Below are positions 35,400-47,714 of a stretch of DNA of 64,000 nucleotides, piece by piece (positions within the stretch are counted from its first letter, which is position 1; every line of letters starts with the position of its first letter). The stretch lies in NCBI GenBank assembly GCA_950295325.1, contig OX485806.1, positions 18,662,001 through 18,726,000 on the forward strand, in the 5' to 3' direction. Origin of the DNA: Polytrichum commune. Its lineage: Eukaryota > Streptophyta > Polytrichopsida > Polytrichales > Polytrichaceae. The translations under genes were made by a program, and so were the position numbers. The notes beneath the pieces were generated by a model, which worked only from the letters and a program-made list of their open reading frames with translations, was not told the origin of the DNA and searched no databases.

Positions 35400-35930
35400 C
35401 CCTATCTTGTTCAAGAATTCCCTTGGTACATGATAAGGTTAATTTACCACCCACCTTGCTCACTCCTGCATGAAAGAATCTAGTGATCGTGATGGCTCCA
35501 AATCTAGTGATATGGTGAGTGGCAATGCCGCGCACGCGGAGATTCGAGAATGCCTTTCAGTTATTTGGATTTGGTGCCCTGAACGACCTCTCTACCATTG
35601 TGAGAGAGACTGCCCAATTCACATGCAAAATTTGCCACTCGTGCCTCCAAACGAGGCCGACCGACAAGAAGAAAGGCTTTCAACTGCCTCCTCCACCGAC
35701 AGATTTAAACAACATCAGATCAAATCCAATTTGGAGCACGGCTTTCTGCAAGTGAGTCCCACACAATCTAAGCCACAGCCACTCTTCGACCTCCACTCGT
35801 CTGAGCATTTGTCGGACGTGGACAGCCGCAGCTGCCCTCAGGCATTGGACGGTGGTTGGATGGTGCATGGCAGTTGCTGGAAGGCTCCTCTGCTCATGAA
35901 ATTCGGTTGCCAACTTTGCCAATAGCCTGC
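35400..35930 (+). pseudogene. Unknown gene-like segment, best-preserved copy
   Basis: This copy has the longest open stretch, 35519-35755: MAMPRTRRFENAFQLFGFGA, then CKICHSCLQTRP, then STAFCK before a CAAGTGAGT donor-like site. A second frame is open across 35470-35925. GC content is clearly above the flanks. Three diverged copies in one window mean either a transduplicated gene fragment or part of an unrecognised transposon. I do not recognise a domain; CKICHSC resembles part of a zinc-binding motif only superficially. Confidence 0.4.
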
Positions 35931-35999
35931 CTAATGAGTTGGATCGCAAGAACTCGGAACTTAGTTTCCTCCTCTGTTACTGTGGCAAGCACAACTTGT

Positions 36000-37280
36000 G
36001 TTCCTTCTCATTCTATGTGGAAATTGTGGTAGATAATATTATTGAGAATAGTGAGGAATGGGGATAAATTAGCGTCATGGGCCGACAACCTAATCACATG
36101 TCCTATCAAGGCAATTAAGAACGGACACTAGCTTTAGTATTACGCTTGACATTATATGATATTATGCATTCATAACACGCAGACCAATCTAGGTTGAATG
36201 GTGATTGGCAACTGGGAGAGAGCCTATGCGATTGCTTGGAGTCTAGTACAAATAAGGGTCACTTTTTTCTCTCATGGTGATTGCATCCAAACCCCGATGT
36301 CGAAGCGTGATTCAAGTAGAAGGGGGATGAAGATGGGATTGGCAAGCATTGAGCAGATGAGACCATGATTCCTGCACATGCCAATCCAACACTCAACAAT
36401 TAATGTTTGTGGACTAGTCTTGCAAGTGTCCATAATTGGGCCAAGTATCTTGCTCTGGATCCTCCATTTGTAGGTTACTCACAACCATTACATTTCTAAT
36501 CACAACGAAACCCAACTTGAACTTCGAAACTAATTTACGGTACATATAGATAGACAGATAGATAGATGTTATTCAAGACACCTTTTCTTTCCATTACACG
36601 GTTGTTGGTATTTAGTGTCACTTATTATTTGGAGTTATGCATTTTTATTCCATTTTAGTGTTAATGTAAGTTTTTACTAAGTAAAGATGTTCATGTTTTA
36701 TAGTGTCCAAGCTACCAATTCGACCTTTGTTGGTGAAAAAATAGGTCCATAATAAAAAGTTATAGCACAACATAAGTCCAAATGGTAAGTCACACTAAAT
36801 ATCGTAAACCGTGTAATGGGATTTTTCATTTGGAGTTATTTGAAGTTTTATGCATTTTTATACAAGTACAATGATCAAAACAGATAACGTACACTTTATA
36901 GAACCTACAATACTACTATCTTTCTAAATTATAACATTGCGTGCATTGAAATGATAACATACAGTGGGTAATTGAAGTGAATTGTCTAAGGTGTCGTCAA
37001 TGGATTATGTGGTAGCTAGTGGTCTCAAGTGTTCTTTGTTATATTTCTTTCCATTTGTCCGCATTTGTGGTCTAAACCTTGGTGTATATGACCTAGAGCT
37101 TCACTATATCTAGATAAACTCATTCATTGGATAGGTAAACACGTGACAAATTGTAATATATCCTGAAATAGTGGTCAAGTACGTATATGTGTTTCAAACC
37201 AAAATGTAGACTTTTAAAAACCACCAAAGCACAAAAGTTCAATATTAGGAAACAACATGCAAATAATGTATGTTAACGTA
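36000..37280. repeat. MITE remnants
   Basis: 36060-36470 matches the region after the 68-bp repeats at 10.1 kb but has no array. A short (GATA)n run is at about 36548-36568. 36990-37170 matches 40660-40900, described below. Confidence 0.5.
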
Positions 37281-37999
37281 AGAATTAGTAGCTTTACGGC
37301 TTTGGTTCAAACCATCATTCATAATAGTTTTAATTGTCATAATTGTGCTAGGAATACACCCATAGTTCTTATTCCTGACTTCCATAGAATTCATTCCCCC
37401 TTACTCTCGTTACTCCCTGTTATTTATATTGTTAGTATTTTGAGCCTCCCATACTAATGACCCCATGTAGTTCTTAAGGCCCACGTATTGGGAAATCCTT
37501 GAAAGAGAGTGAAAAGATGCCAATTTATAACACTTGATGTACATGCACATATCTTTGAAGTAGCCGCACCGTTTTTTTCGGTTGTGTAAGAGGATTCAAA
37601 ACCTCACACAACTCCAAGAAATGTGTAATAGGTGTTGATTGCCATCTATGGTCTTGTCATTTTCTAGTTCTAAATTTTTGTAGATTTCAATGGTCACGAC
37701 TCATGGGTCCTCAAGCTCTAGCATAATATGGTGCCCCTTACTCACAAAAATTGATCATCAATGTCTTGTAACCCCTAAGCATCTCAGATTCCTATTAAGG
37801 TCTCTCCGTGAACAAAATATGACTTTAAGATACATAATTCCATTTTAACTTAATTGTGTTAAAATTGATAACAAAGTGTTTCAAAGTGTTGAAATGGATC
37901 CATTTTGGGTCATGTTTGGGATTCCTTTGTGAGCCCACAAACTACAACCATCATTCTTGTGTTATGCCTTGATGGTGCACCTTTGAAGGCATTGAATCT

Positions 38000-39850
38000 T
38001 ATGGGACAATGCTTAACGTGGATTGTGAAATATGTTTATATTCAAGGTATGCAAGGCTAGCTTGGCCCACCCATCATAGTAAGACAAGCTAGAATCCAAT
38101 TTTTTATTAATCCGCCATGCTCCTTGAACAAGATAATTTAAGCATCAAGAAAATTTTGATGACTTTTTGCATAAGTTCTCAAATTCGCATTTTAGCCAAC
38201 ACAATGGAAGTTTGATGCCAGAACGTTTCTAAGGAATGATGTGAATTGAAAGCTTTGTTTAAATTTAAGGCATGTGTGCCTTGTGTGGTCACTCACCTGG
38301 ATTGGACACCTATACCTATTTGAGTGGTTTGTGGCAAGGTTTTCTAGTTAAGAGCTTGATAGTTAAAAGAATCTACGTGTTAGGAAAATGAAATTGCACT
38401 ATGTGTTCAAAACATAGTTAGTAATCAAGGGTATAAGACTTAACGTGTTGGGAGGACCGGGCCATATTCCTTTGGGGGAGTGTTCAGCACATTAGTTGGA
38501 TCCGTAATCAACCAAATTACATACAATGTTGACCAATGACAAACGCCCATCATTTATGGCGCCATGCAATCACTTGGGGATCACTTAATGGAGAACAAAT
38601 CTCTTTTGCGACCTCCTATGATTGTTGCATCTCATCTTTCATTTAAAAACTTGAAATGGTAACATGCCGGATTTGCAATTGGCAAACCCCTAACACAATT
38701 CCCAATTTGGCTTAACCATCAAATTTTTGTGTGGGGCTTGAAGTTCTCACAATAAGGTCGCATGCCTCACCCCATAGAAGTATTATTATTTCAATGTGCT
38801 CTACAACCGTCTTGATTTTGGCTTACTTGATCGAGTTACTAATGTGAAATGTTTCTAGGTCCAATTATATGAACCGCATTGGATCCTACAACCCTCAACC
38901 GTATAACACAATAGGTATACGAGTTTTGATCCCTCTCTTCACAAAGGACCTCTAGATCCACATATCAACATTCATTCCATAGTAATTGAAGTATATTGAA
39001 CCACAAGCTTGTCTCCTGAACATTGTGTTTGAATTTGATCCTATGTATCTACATCTTATAATTGACAAATCTAAGAGCCTAATTTAATTTGATATGAGCC
39101 AATGTTGAATGATTCATTGGCCTAGGTAATGTTAGGTTATTGCATAAAAGGTATAATATCATGAAGGACATGTAACAACATTGACTTCACATCAAACGAT
39201 GGTTATTTGGATTTTAAGATGTTGCCAAATTCTTTGGGACTAGACTCGTTATACAAAGTAATGTGAGTGTAAGAAGGGGTGTTATTTGAGGCATTAGCAT
39301 ACATAATACACATAAGGGAGGGGCATTATAGTTCTCTAGCGTGTACATCTAAAAAGGCTATTAAGAATTTTGAAATAAAGGTAGATGTACAAAAAGGGGG
39401 CTCTAGGGTCTAGAGGATCAATTGACAATAGACGTGTTAGTTTCATCTTATTCATATTTTTTGATCATTATTGACATCTGGTAATAGTCCTCAATGACTA
39501 CCCTGTCCAATATTCTTTTTAAGGTTTTCATTTGGGTTCTAGGTTTTTACAAATTGTAGGATATTGGAGCGCTCATGGCGTCTCTTAAGTTTGCTCTCCA
39601 AATTGTGGCTAAGGTATTGTGTTTTTGTCTCTATTAATTTGACGCAATTGTTGATGTACATGCTATGGATGAAAAATGTTTAATGACTTTCTCATTGGAA
39701 AGTGAAGGTGAAGTTTATATGTAATAAAGGCCTAGTGAATTCATGATTTATACTTTGTGAATGTAGTGGAGGCATTTATCACATTAAATTGCAAATCTCA
39801 ATATAAACACGTTAATCCATTTCATAGCATGTTGTTAGTACGTATGAACT
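38000..39850 (+). repeat. Repeat block shared with 2.2-4.07 kb
   Basis: Direct copy of 2200-4075, with many substitutions and small indels. No reading frame is kept between copies. It lies between the 37.3-37.9 kb block and the inverted 39.88-40.31 kb block. Confidence 0.75.
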
Positions 39851-39879
39851 TGTTTTTCTTCATAAACTTCTCGTATGTA

Positions 39880-40310
39880 GGGGGTTTTAATTTCATAGTG
39901 ACCCACGCATGTCATTTAGGTTTCCAATGAAGAATCCACCCCCCAGGTCAAATTCTACAACAAATGTAGATTGCACCCATGTTTGCAACACTAGACTCGT
40001 ATTGGATTCTTTAGCAAACCTAGATTAATTTCAAATGCACAGTTGCGGTCTCTATTTAAACTTGCGAGCCTTACTAGCATTGGCATCAATTCATATTCCA
40101 GCATTGCCACATACACTACTACACACATTAAAGCATGCGCACATACTCACATATGTTTTCTAACGAAAAATTATGGTCACGGACACCGTTCTTGACTTGT
40201 AATTGCAACGTACATGTAATGCATTTACAAATGCCAACAAATTTAGAGGTTGTAGTCATAAAACTTGAGCATCACAATGATGCATCATACAAACGCATGA
40301 GTGAACTACA
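39880..40310 (-). repeat. Inverted partner of 4.08-4.50 kb
   Basis: Reverse-complement match of 4079-4500, lying next to a block that matches in the direct orientation. It ends at a C-tract (CACCCCCCAGG). Confidence 0.65.
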
Positions 40311-40638
40311 TTAAGCATCACAATGATGTTTTATTTTTGCATACAGAAAAACCAACACAAAATCTACCATTTAGATAGAATACAATTTTCATGCACATTA
40401 AACGATATGGAGTCTTTAAATTGTGTTCATTATATTCAACACTTAGACCCATGATTCATTACTTCTGAAGGTAAATCTAGATAACCCTTTTCTTTCACTT
40501 AGTGGGAATCTCAATTATAGTCATTTTTGGAGTTTTGTGGTGTTATAAGTGTTTATGCAATTTGTACATGATTGTTTTAAAAATTAATTACGTGCACTTT
40601 CAAATATCATATCATACTACAATTTAAATAGTAGGATG

Positions 40639-40893
40639 TCATATTTTTTTTGAAGTTAAAAAATTGTGTGCTTCAAAATGGTTTGAAATGGTTATCCACA
40701 CTAGGTAATTGAAGTAAAGCGTGTGATATAGATTAGAGGTGCCTTTGATAGATGATGTAGAATCCGTTGGTATCAATTGTGTTTTTTTGCATTTCTTTTC
40801 ATTTGACCATGATTTGTGGTCTAAATGTCCGCACATATGGCATAGAACTTCATTGTATCTAGGCACACGCGTCCATTGAGTAGGTGAAAACAT
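40639..40893 (-). pseudogene. Possible zinc-knuckle fragment of a retroelement
   Basis: This 84-residue frame contains PRYNEVLCHMCGHLDHKSWS. The CxxCGxxxH spacing before a lost final Cys resembles the zinc knuckle of plant LINE or gag proteins. A more decayed copy is at 36990-37170. No reverse transcriptase was found nearby, so this is weak. Confidence 0.25.
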
Positions 40894-41286
40894 GATAAAT
40901 TACATTTTTCCAAGGAAATATGACATTTCAATTGATTTGGTCTTGGAAATGGTATTAGATTCCACAAACTTTGTATGATGTACTCTGGTTGAAAAATCGA
41001 AAAGAATCAACCGTCAATTTACAACGGCCTTATGTTTATCTATTCTTAAATTCCTACATCCCAAATAGAAAAGTTTAAGTAGGTGTCACCTAACCCAAAC
41101 CACATATATGGTGGAGATCTAATGAATGTACTCAACTACATACTATATACATAGAATCTACGAATGGTAGGTTTCAACTTGGACCACAAATTTTACAAAG
41201 TTGATGTGACATGCCACAACGACCTTCAAAATTTTGTGAGAACGAAGATGTGGTAGGTTGGATGCTTTTGGCACAATATCTCACCC

Positions 41287-41293
41287 TATAAAG
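41287..41293 (+). promoter_or_regulatory. TATA box of the BURP gene
   Basis: TATAAAG lies 119-125 bases before the BURP start codon, in a stretch otherwise rich in C and T. A start site about 30 bases downstream would give a 5' leader of roughly 90 bases. The surrounding 200 bases are also conserved in the broken copy near 6.75 kb, where this motif reads TGTAAAG. Confidence 0.6.
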
Positions 41294-41411
41294 ACATCCA
41301 TTATTTTTCCTCACTCTTCATCATTTTGAGCATTCGTGATCAACTCTTCTCCTCTACACCACCAAGTCTTATCCTTCTAGTTGTGCTATTTAGTGGAGTG
41401 TGGTACATCCA

Positions 41412-42867
41412 ATGGCGACGATGTCCAATTTGAACAAGCCGCCTTGCGGCATCTTGTTCACAATCATGCTCGTCATGAGCATCTTGATCCGCGAGGTACA
41501 GTTTTCCATGCAAATCTTCAATTCAATATCATAGGCTTTCGTATTGACTTGCTTGAATGTTTAAGCAACTTCTATATGTGGTCGAATAATCCCTTTATTA
41601 TTGGAAGTCTTGTGTAATATGATAACAATTTTTGCATCTCACTAGGTGAACAAGCTTATAAACGATGATTCATTGAATTATTATATAATTTCAACGTATG
41701 ACGTTTATGTTTCCCAAGGAGTGAAAGTTTCCAAGCTCACAACATCATAGGATGCATTTTGAATGCTACACTATTTGTAATCAAAATATTGTCAACTAAA
41801 CTACATGACATTTCACTTGTGCTTTTGTAGACCTCATGCGGACGACCATATGGTGGCTTCGTCGACGAAGTTGCTTCATGTGCAAATGAACCATTTTTCA
41901 AGCGCACCGCCACCATAACGGCAAACATGGCGGTGCTTGATGTGTTGGGAAAGACTCATAGTGCGAATTCGGAGAGTACATTTCACCTTCCAACAACCCT
42001 TGGTCATGGAGTGTCACAAGCAAATTTGGTGGACCATGCTTACAACATGATCGTGGATCCCCACAAATGCCAAGCGGCCGGCTTGATTTGTGACGAGTTT
42101 GTGAACATTCATGCCCTCAATGACGTCACCTCTCCTCAAATCGAGACAATTAATGATTATCAAAGAAATTTCTTTGTAGAATCGTCCCTTGTCTTGGGAT
42201 CCGAGATGTCTCTCGAACGAAATTTGGGATCTCCTTTCGCAACACGATCATTCTTGTCGAGTGCCATAGCCGAAGCGTTACCATCGATCAACACAACCTC
42301 AGCAAAATTCTTGAAATATTTGGAATTCGATATGGGACACCCATGGCGAGCATGATCGAGACAACCGCCCGCTTGTGCGGAGACCCCGCTTTGCCGGGAG
42401 AAGAGAGGTCATGCGCGGTCTCTTTCGAAGAAATCATGGCGTTTGCTACAACTCACCTTGGCGAGAATGTGCAACTCTCGGCTACGACCGGAGCACCTAT
42501 AGAGTCGGCACATGCTTCACCATCCACCGCGCCAATGAAGGTGATGGGTTACCGCAAGCACTCTCTCGAAGACGGGAAACGTGCGGTCGTGTGTCACGAG
42601 GTAATGTTCCCGAGCGCAATGTATTACTGTCATCGTGTGACGGGCGTCAAAGTCATCGATGTCAGCCTTGCAAGTGCAACGGATCAGGCAATTCCAAGCA
42701 ACAATCAGATTCAAGCTACCGCAATGTGCCACATGGACACGACTTTGTGGTTGTCACGCCACCCTGCTTTCACGGCACTGCACATCGCTCGTGGTGATGA
42801 GGCTTGCCACTTCTTGTCGGCAGGGGATCTTGTGTTCGTGCAAGCTGCTACAACAAACCACGTGTAA
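41412..42867 (+). CDS. Secreted BURP-domain protein, one frame break
   Basis: Exon 1 (41412-41495) encodes 28 residues that look like a signal peptide, with a hydrophobic core (GILFTIMLVMSILI). It ends in GAG|GTACAG. Exon 2 starts after TTTTGTAG at 41831 in phase 0. The N-terminal spacer leads into a BURP domain: an FF pair (NFFVESSLVLG), then EERSCAVSFEEIMAFATTHLG, then four Cys-His pairs spaced X10, X31 and X24. BURP proteins (BNM2, USP, RD22, PG1-beta family) are secreted wall-associated proteins, and some act as copper-dependent peptide cyclases. The reading frame shifts near 42333-42342, consistent with one missing base, between KFLKYLEFDMG and the next domain block. Everything downstream is open to the stop, and both halves keep conserved BURP motifs. 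So this is either a very recent null allele or a sequencing error. With the frame resolved the protein would be about 373 residues, a normal length for the family. No repeated core peptide is visible in the spacer. Confidence 0.9.
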
Positions 42868-43136
42868 TGAAGCTCCCAGAAACGTCTTCATCAAGGTTGC
42901 ATGCATATAAGTGCAACAATACTGTGCTTGCTGCTGGCCAGCAAGGGGATTGTGCTCTTTGGTATATTTCATATTGCAATTAGTGTTTGTGCTGAGGAAT
43001 CGTGAGACAAGACAGAGAGGATTCCTCGTTATTGTTTATGCATAGTGCACTTAATGGACGTAAACTCATGTGTTTTCGTACATGTTCTCCGGCTAGATAA
43101 GTTGTTCACGGAGGTTGGCAAGAATCCGACCCTTCG

Positions 43137-45637
43137 GGGTCTGGAGCTTGGTGTACAATGTATTACTTATAGAGTTGATTGGATTTCAATTAATAAAATA
43201 TAAATTATAGTACAGCTTCGTGTATTGTCATATGGCTCCTAGCTCTCTAATGATCGATTCCGGCCAAGGAGAAATAGACCAGAAACATCCTTAACTGAGG
43301 CAATATTCATGGATCACGATTGCTAACCGGATCAGACAATTTACACACGACTTCGTTCATGGGATGGGATCGAGAATGGGCTCATCCGGTTTTCAATCCT
43401 GAAGATTTGTGCTTCCAAGTTTCAAAATTGGAGTCAAAACGATAAAGCTAGAAGAGGTCCAACTGAAAGTGAGATCGATGCTTACATAAATCTGGATCAT
43501 TGATTGCATTAATGTGCTTCAACTGTCGAACTCTCCAATGTTGCACTTCCCTCATTTTTCAGTGATCAAGAACTAATCTCACTATGCAGCATCGCATCGT
43601 GATCCCTGTATACACCATCGCATTCCACAAACCCCTTCTACCCACACATCCTGAAGTTTCCAGTACTCAAGTTGCAAGGTGTCAACTTAATACCCAGCAA
43701 CAGAAGTCACAGCACCCAATTCGTCAAAAGAATTTGTGGAGACCAATCTCTTGCATGAAAACAACGTAATCCCAGACGCACCACATTTCGAAACCATTTT
43801 ATGACCCCACCATGGAAACCACATCAAAACACGCTCATGGCCACTCCACCGCTAATCCTGTAACTGGATTCCTCACAATGCAGGACGACCCCAGTGCACA
43901 AAATACAGTAAACATCGTTAAAGGATGTCGCACTGAATGAAGACATTTTCAGAACATCACTAGACTCCAATGTTGAAAATTGGTGTACTTCATTGAAGCA
44001 TCAGATTCTGTATTCAAACAAGGACATCCCGTCATCCTCCAGGGCCAATGCAAACTCAACTAGTTGCATCTCACATATTGCCTATCAATTGGACATCTCG
44101 TCAGACTGCACACTAAATCTAAGCTCCGGGGATGGGCACAGCCTCAGCGGCATCGGGCTCTGCATCATCTCCCACCACTGGCCTATCAATGTTGGCTCCA
44201 ACCTCCTCGCTGTAATCACCGTGTACCTGTGCACTCAAATTAGTAGGCTAGAAGAGGTCCAATTCAAATTGAGATTGATGCTTACATAAATCTGGATCAT
44301 TGACTGCATTAATTTGCTTCAACTGTCGAACTCTCCAATGTTGCACTTCCCTCATTTTTCAGTGATCAAGAACTCAGCTCACGATGCAGCATTGCATCGT
44401 TATCCCTGTATACACCATCGCATTCCACAAACCCCTTCTACCCACACATCCTGAAGTTTCCAGTACTCAAGTTGCAAGGTGTCAACTTAATACCCAGCAA
44501 CAGAAGTCACAGCACCCAATTCGTCAAAATAATTTGTGGAGACCAATCTCTTGCATGAAAACAATGTAATCCCAGACGCACCACATTTTGAAACCATTTT
44601 ATGACCCCACCATGGAAACCACATCAAAACACGCTCATGGCCACTCCACCGCTAATCCTGTAACTGGATTCCTCACAATGCAGGACGACCCCAGTGTATT
44701 ACTTATAGAGTTGACTGGATTTCAATTAATAAAATATAATTTATAGTACAGCTTCGTGTATTGTCATATGGCTCCTAGCTCTCTAATGATCGATTCCGGC
44801 CAAGGAGAAATAGACCAGAAACATCCTTAACTGAGGCAATATTCATGGATCACGATTGCTAACCGGATCAGACAATTTACAGACGACTTCATTCATGGGA
44901 TTGAATCAAAAATTGGTTCATCCAGTTTTCAATCCTGAAGATTGTGCTTCCAAGTTTCAAAATTGGAGTCAAAACAATAAACCTAGAAGAGGTCCAACTG
45001 AAATTGAGATCCATGCTTACATAAATTTCCATCGCTGATTGCATTGATGTGCTTCAATTGTCAAACTCTCCAATGTTGCACTTCCCTCATGTTTCAATGA
45101 TCAAAAACTGATCTCACGATGCACAATGAACAAGAATTTCCTATAAACACCATCCCATTCCACAAACCTGCATGTCCTGAAGTTCCCAATACTTCAGTTT
45201 CAAGATGACAACTTTAAACCTAGCAACAGAAGTCACAACACCAAATTCGTCAGAAGAATTTGTCATGACCAATCTCTTGCATGACAACAAAGTAATCCCA
45301 GACGCACAACGTCTCAAAACCATTAAATGACCCCACAATGGAAATCACATCAAAACATGCTCATGGCCACTCCACATGTAATTAGGTTCCTTACAATGCA
45401 GGACGACCCCAGTGCACAAAATACAATAAAGATCGTTAGAGCAAGTCGAACTGAACAAAGACATTTTCACAACATCTCTAGACTCCAATGTTGAAAATTG
45501 GTGTACTTCATTGAAGCATCAGATTCTGTATTCAAACAAGGAAATCCCGTCATCCTCCAGGGCCAATGCAAACTCAACTAGTTGCATCCCACATATTGCC
45601 TTTCAATTGGACATCTCGTCAGACTACACACTAAAAT
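43137..45637 (-). repeat. Tandem-duplicated 3' flank of eS1
   Basis: The DNA downstream of eS1 is built from blocks U, V and W that occur more than once. The order in + coordinates is U (43159-43444), V (43445-43898), W with a copy of exon 5 (43899-44248), a second V (44249-44694), a second U (44695-44983), a third V (44984-45413), then W leading into the real exon 5. The offset between equivalent U blocks is 1536 bases. Copies differ by scattered substitutions and small indels. The same blocks, single copy and inverted, flank the eS1 pseudogene at 14.5-15.5 kb, so the duplicated unit predates the local expansion. Confidence 0.85.
44119..44226 (-). pseudogene. Extra copy of eS1 last exon
   Basis: This is a complete copy of the terminal eS1 coding exon, 35 codons plus stop, with no frame damage. 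It starts [16 protein letters not shown] and ends VPIPGA. It differs from the real exon by K-to-N and V-to-I changes and a few silent ones. The acceptor AG is kept, but the upstream intron is cut about 20 bases in and joined to an unrelated point in the 3' flank. No exon 4 precedes it. It could act as an alternative last exon only if transcription were to reach it past the true exon 5 and its 3' flank; nothing in the sequence shows that. Confidence 0.8.
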
Positions 45638-47130
45638 CTAAGCTCCGGGGACAGGCACAGCCTCAGCAGCATCAGGCTCTGCATCATCTCCCACCACTGG
45701 CCTATCAATCTTGGCTCCAACCTCCTCGCTGTAATCACCGTGCACCTGTCCACTCAAATCAGTACATGTTAGCACGTTGCTCCATACTCGCAACTAAATA
45801 CCCGCACTGCAACTCCAGCATCAGCACTCCAACAAAACTCTACTTGTTCAAATTTGATCAGGGCCTTCCCGCATGTCTATTACTCACCTCCATCAGCTTC
45901 ATGAGGTCGAATTTGGGTGCCTTCAGAATCTTAACCTTCCTGATGCAAGCGTTCTGGAGTGGGTAGATTCCTTGTGTCGCCTTCTCGATCTCCTTTCCAA
46001 TCACCTCCGGAATGAATTTCGCCACCAACTCTTTCAAGTCGCACGTCTGGGCTTCACGCACCATGATTTCTCTCATCTTTCGCCTGATCTGCAATTCAGG
46101 CCAAGGAAATCACATTTGCGTCATTCACACAGTTCGCACCTAACCCTAACATACATTCCAGGCCAAATATTCCTTTACTGCATTCATTGTTCGGTGACAA
46201 TTGCTAATCATTCTTCAAATTCTATGTGCCTTTGGTTCCAAAAACTCTCAGGGCATCCCATGTGATAATCGCACCTGACGAATTTGGCTGCTCTGTGCGT
46301 AACATGTTCGCTTGATCTGGTTGGGCCTCTTCTTGGTGAACGCAATGCAAAAAATGCGAAGCATGTAGTTGTCTGTGGTCTTTACGTCAACGTGAGCCTC
46401 AATCAGACTCTGCCACTTGCGCACCAGAGACCGAAGCTTGTCGGTTGTGAAGTCCATGCCCTGCATTCACAACATATTCCCGTTCAATATTCTCCATCCT
46501 CTAGCCCCTCCTTCATTAATCCATGCCTTGCCACCATCCACTGCACGTTAACCCTAATTTTCTGTGCAGAACAAACCCCATGCTCCCATTACAGATACAA
46601 AAGCCCGGGTTATTACAATGTCCTCTCATTTCTATCAAACTCTACTCCAATCCTAATATAACCCCACCCCAACCCACAGGAGCGAAAGTGTCCACGCACC
46701 CAGAAGTTCGTCAGGACATTCTTGCCCTGCACATCCTCGGCCCTCAGCTTGATCTTGCGGTAAGCCTGGTCCTCATCCTGCTGCAAGTCGGCCAGAGACA
46801 CCTCGAACACTCGGCCCTTCAGCCCGTCGGAGGCAATCTGCAAACCACCCCAACACACTCCTCGTCACTCCCACGCTCCTCCACACGACAAAACCCACCG
46901 AGCGATCACACAAATCCCAAACCCTACCTAACAAAAACACCGGCGGAAATAGCACAACAACTCACCTTGGTTCCCTGGGTACGGGTGACGAGGGTCTTGC
47001 CCAAAGACCGCTGCGTGAAGGTGGTGGGCGCCTTGATGTCATACCAGTCCTTCTTGGAGAAGGGGTCGACAATTTTCTTCTTGCCTCCCTTCTTTCCCTT
47101 GGAAATACGCTTGTTCTTGCCGACCGCCAT
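45638..47130 (-). CDS. RPS3A: 40S ribosomal protein eS1 (S3a)
   Basis: This is a small-subunit ribosomal protein near the mRNA exit side of the 40S particle. There are five exons: 46966-47130, 46700-46837, 46275-46460, 45888-46088 and 45638-45745. All junctions are GT-AG and phase 0, and they encode 55+46+62+67+35 = 265 residues, the usual plant length. The N-terminus [19 protein letters not shown] is diagnostic. So are [60 protein letters not shown] and [20 protein letters not shown]. The acidic, Ala-rich tail ends VPVPGA. The start is the first ATG of the conserved N-terminus. Introns are short (111-239 bases) with pyrimidine-rich acceptors. The 5' flank is GC-rich and holds a telo-box. This looks like the active copy; fragments of it lie downstream and at 13.6 kb. 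Confidence 0.97.
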
Positions 47131-47222
47131 GGCTCAGGCCCTGCGTTGTGCGAGCCGGAGCAAGAGGCACGCGAAAGAGGGATCTCCACAGCCTTCTCAC
47201 CCTTTGTCCAGCCGCACCCCCC

Positions 47223-47231
47223 AAACCCTAA
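47223..47231 (+). promoter_or_regulatory. Telo-box upstream of eS1
   Basis: AAACCCTAA sits about 93 bases before the eS1 start codon, in a CT-rich leader or promoter. Telo-boxes are typical of plant ribosomal-protein and translation-factor promoters and work in either orientation. The site fits coordinated ribosomal-protein expression. Confidence 0.6.
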
Positions 47232-47714
47232 TTCCCACTGCCCCGTTCACACCGGCGCCCCTAGCCCCTCCCCCCCTCGTTGCCTGTTATTTGCGCACAG
47301 ACCCTTGAAAGACTTCCGACGGATCTTTTAGTTACACGTGACGTGGCAAGCGATGCTATTTTAAGAAACATTATGAATTGTGCAAAGGGTGGGTTTACAG
47401 TTTACACTAGGATATGTGAGCCTACTACAATAGGGCACTTGTTTTAGAATTGTTTGAGTCTTTATTAAGTACGTAACATGTCTCTTCATTTCAGAATGCA
47501 AATCTAGGAGGGGTGTACATTGGAAATTCTAGAATAAAAGTGTTTGTTTTAGGCTCACATAGCGTAGTACCATGTTACTTCACTCATTCATGTATGAAGT
47601 GAAAGTCTCACATGTCAAAAACACATTGATTGAAACATTTGAAGAGGTTGATATGGCACAAGATTAAGTCGTCCTTCAACATGCAAAAGTGTTGAGAATA
47701 TCACATGTACATGG

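Noticed and set aside
42375-42797. 140-residue open frame on the + strand
   Set aside because: Out-of-frame shadow of the BURP domain exon; the conserved Cys-His pattern is in the other frame.
45511-46265. Overlapping + strand frames of 151 and 130 residues
   Set aside because: Antisense to eS1 exons 4-5 and introns; the - strand encodes the recognised protein with proper splice sites.
46523-47308. 261-residue open frame on the + strand
   Set aside because: It is antisense to eS1 exons 1-2, their introns and the GC-rich leader. It is open because of base composition and has low-complexity Pro/Ser/Thr runs.
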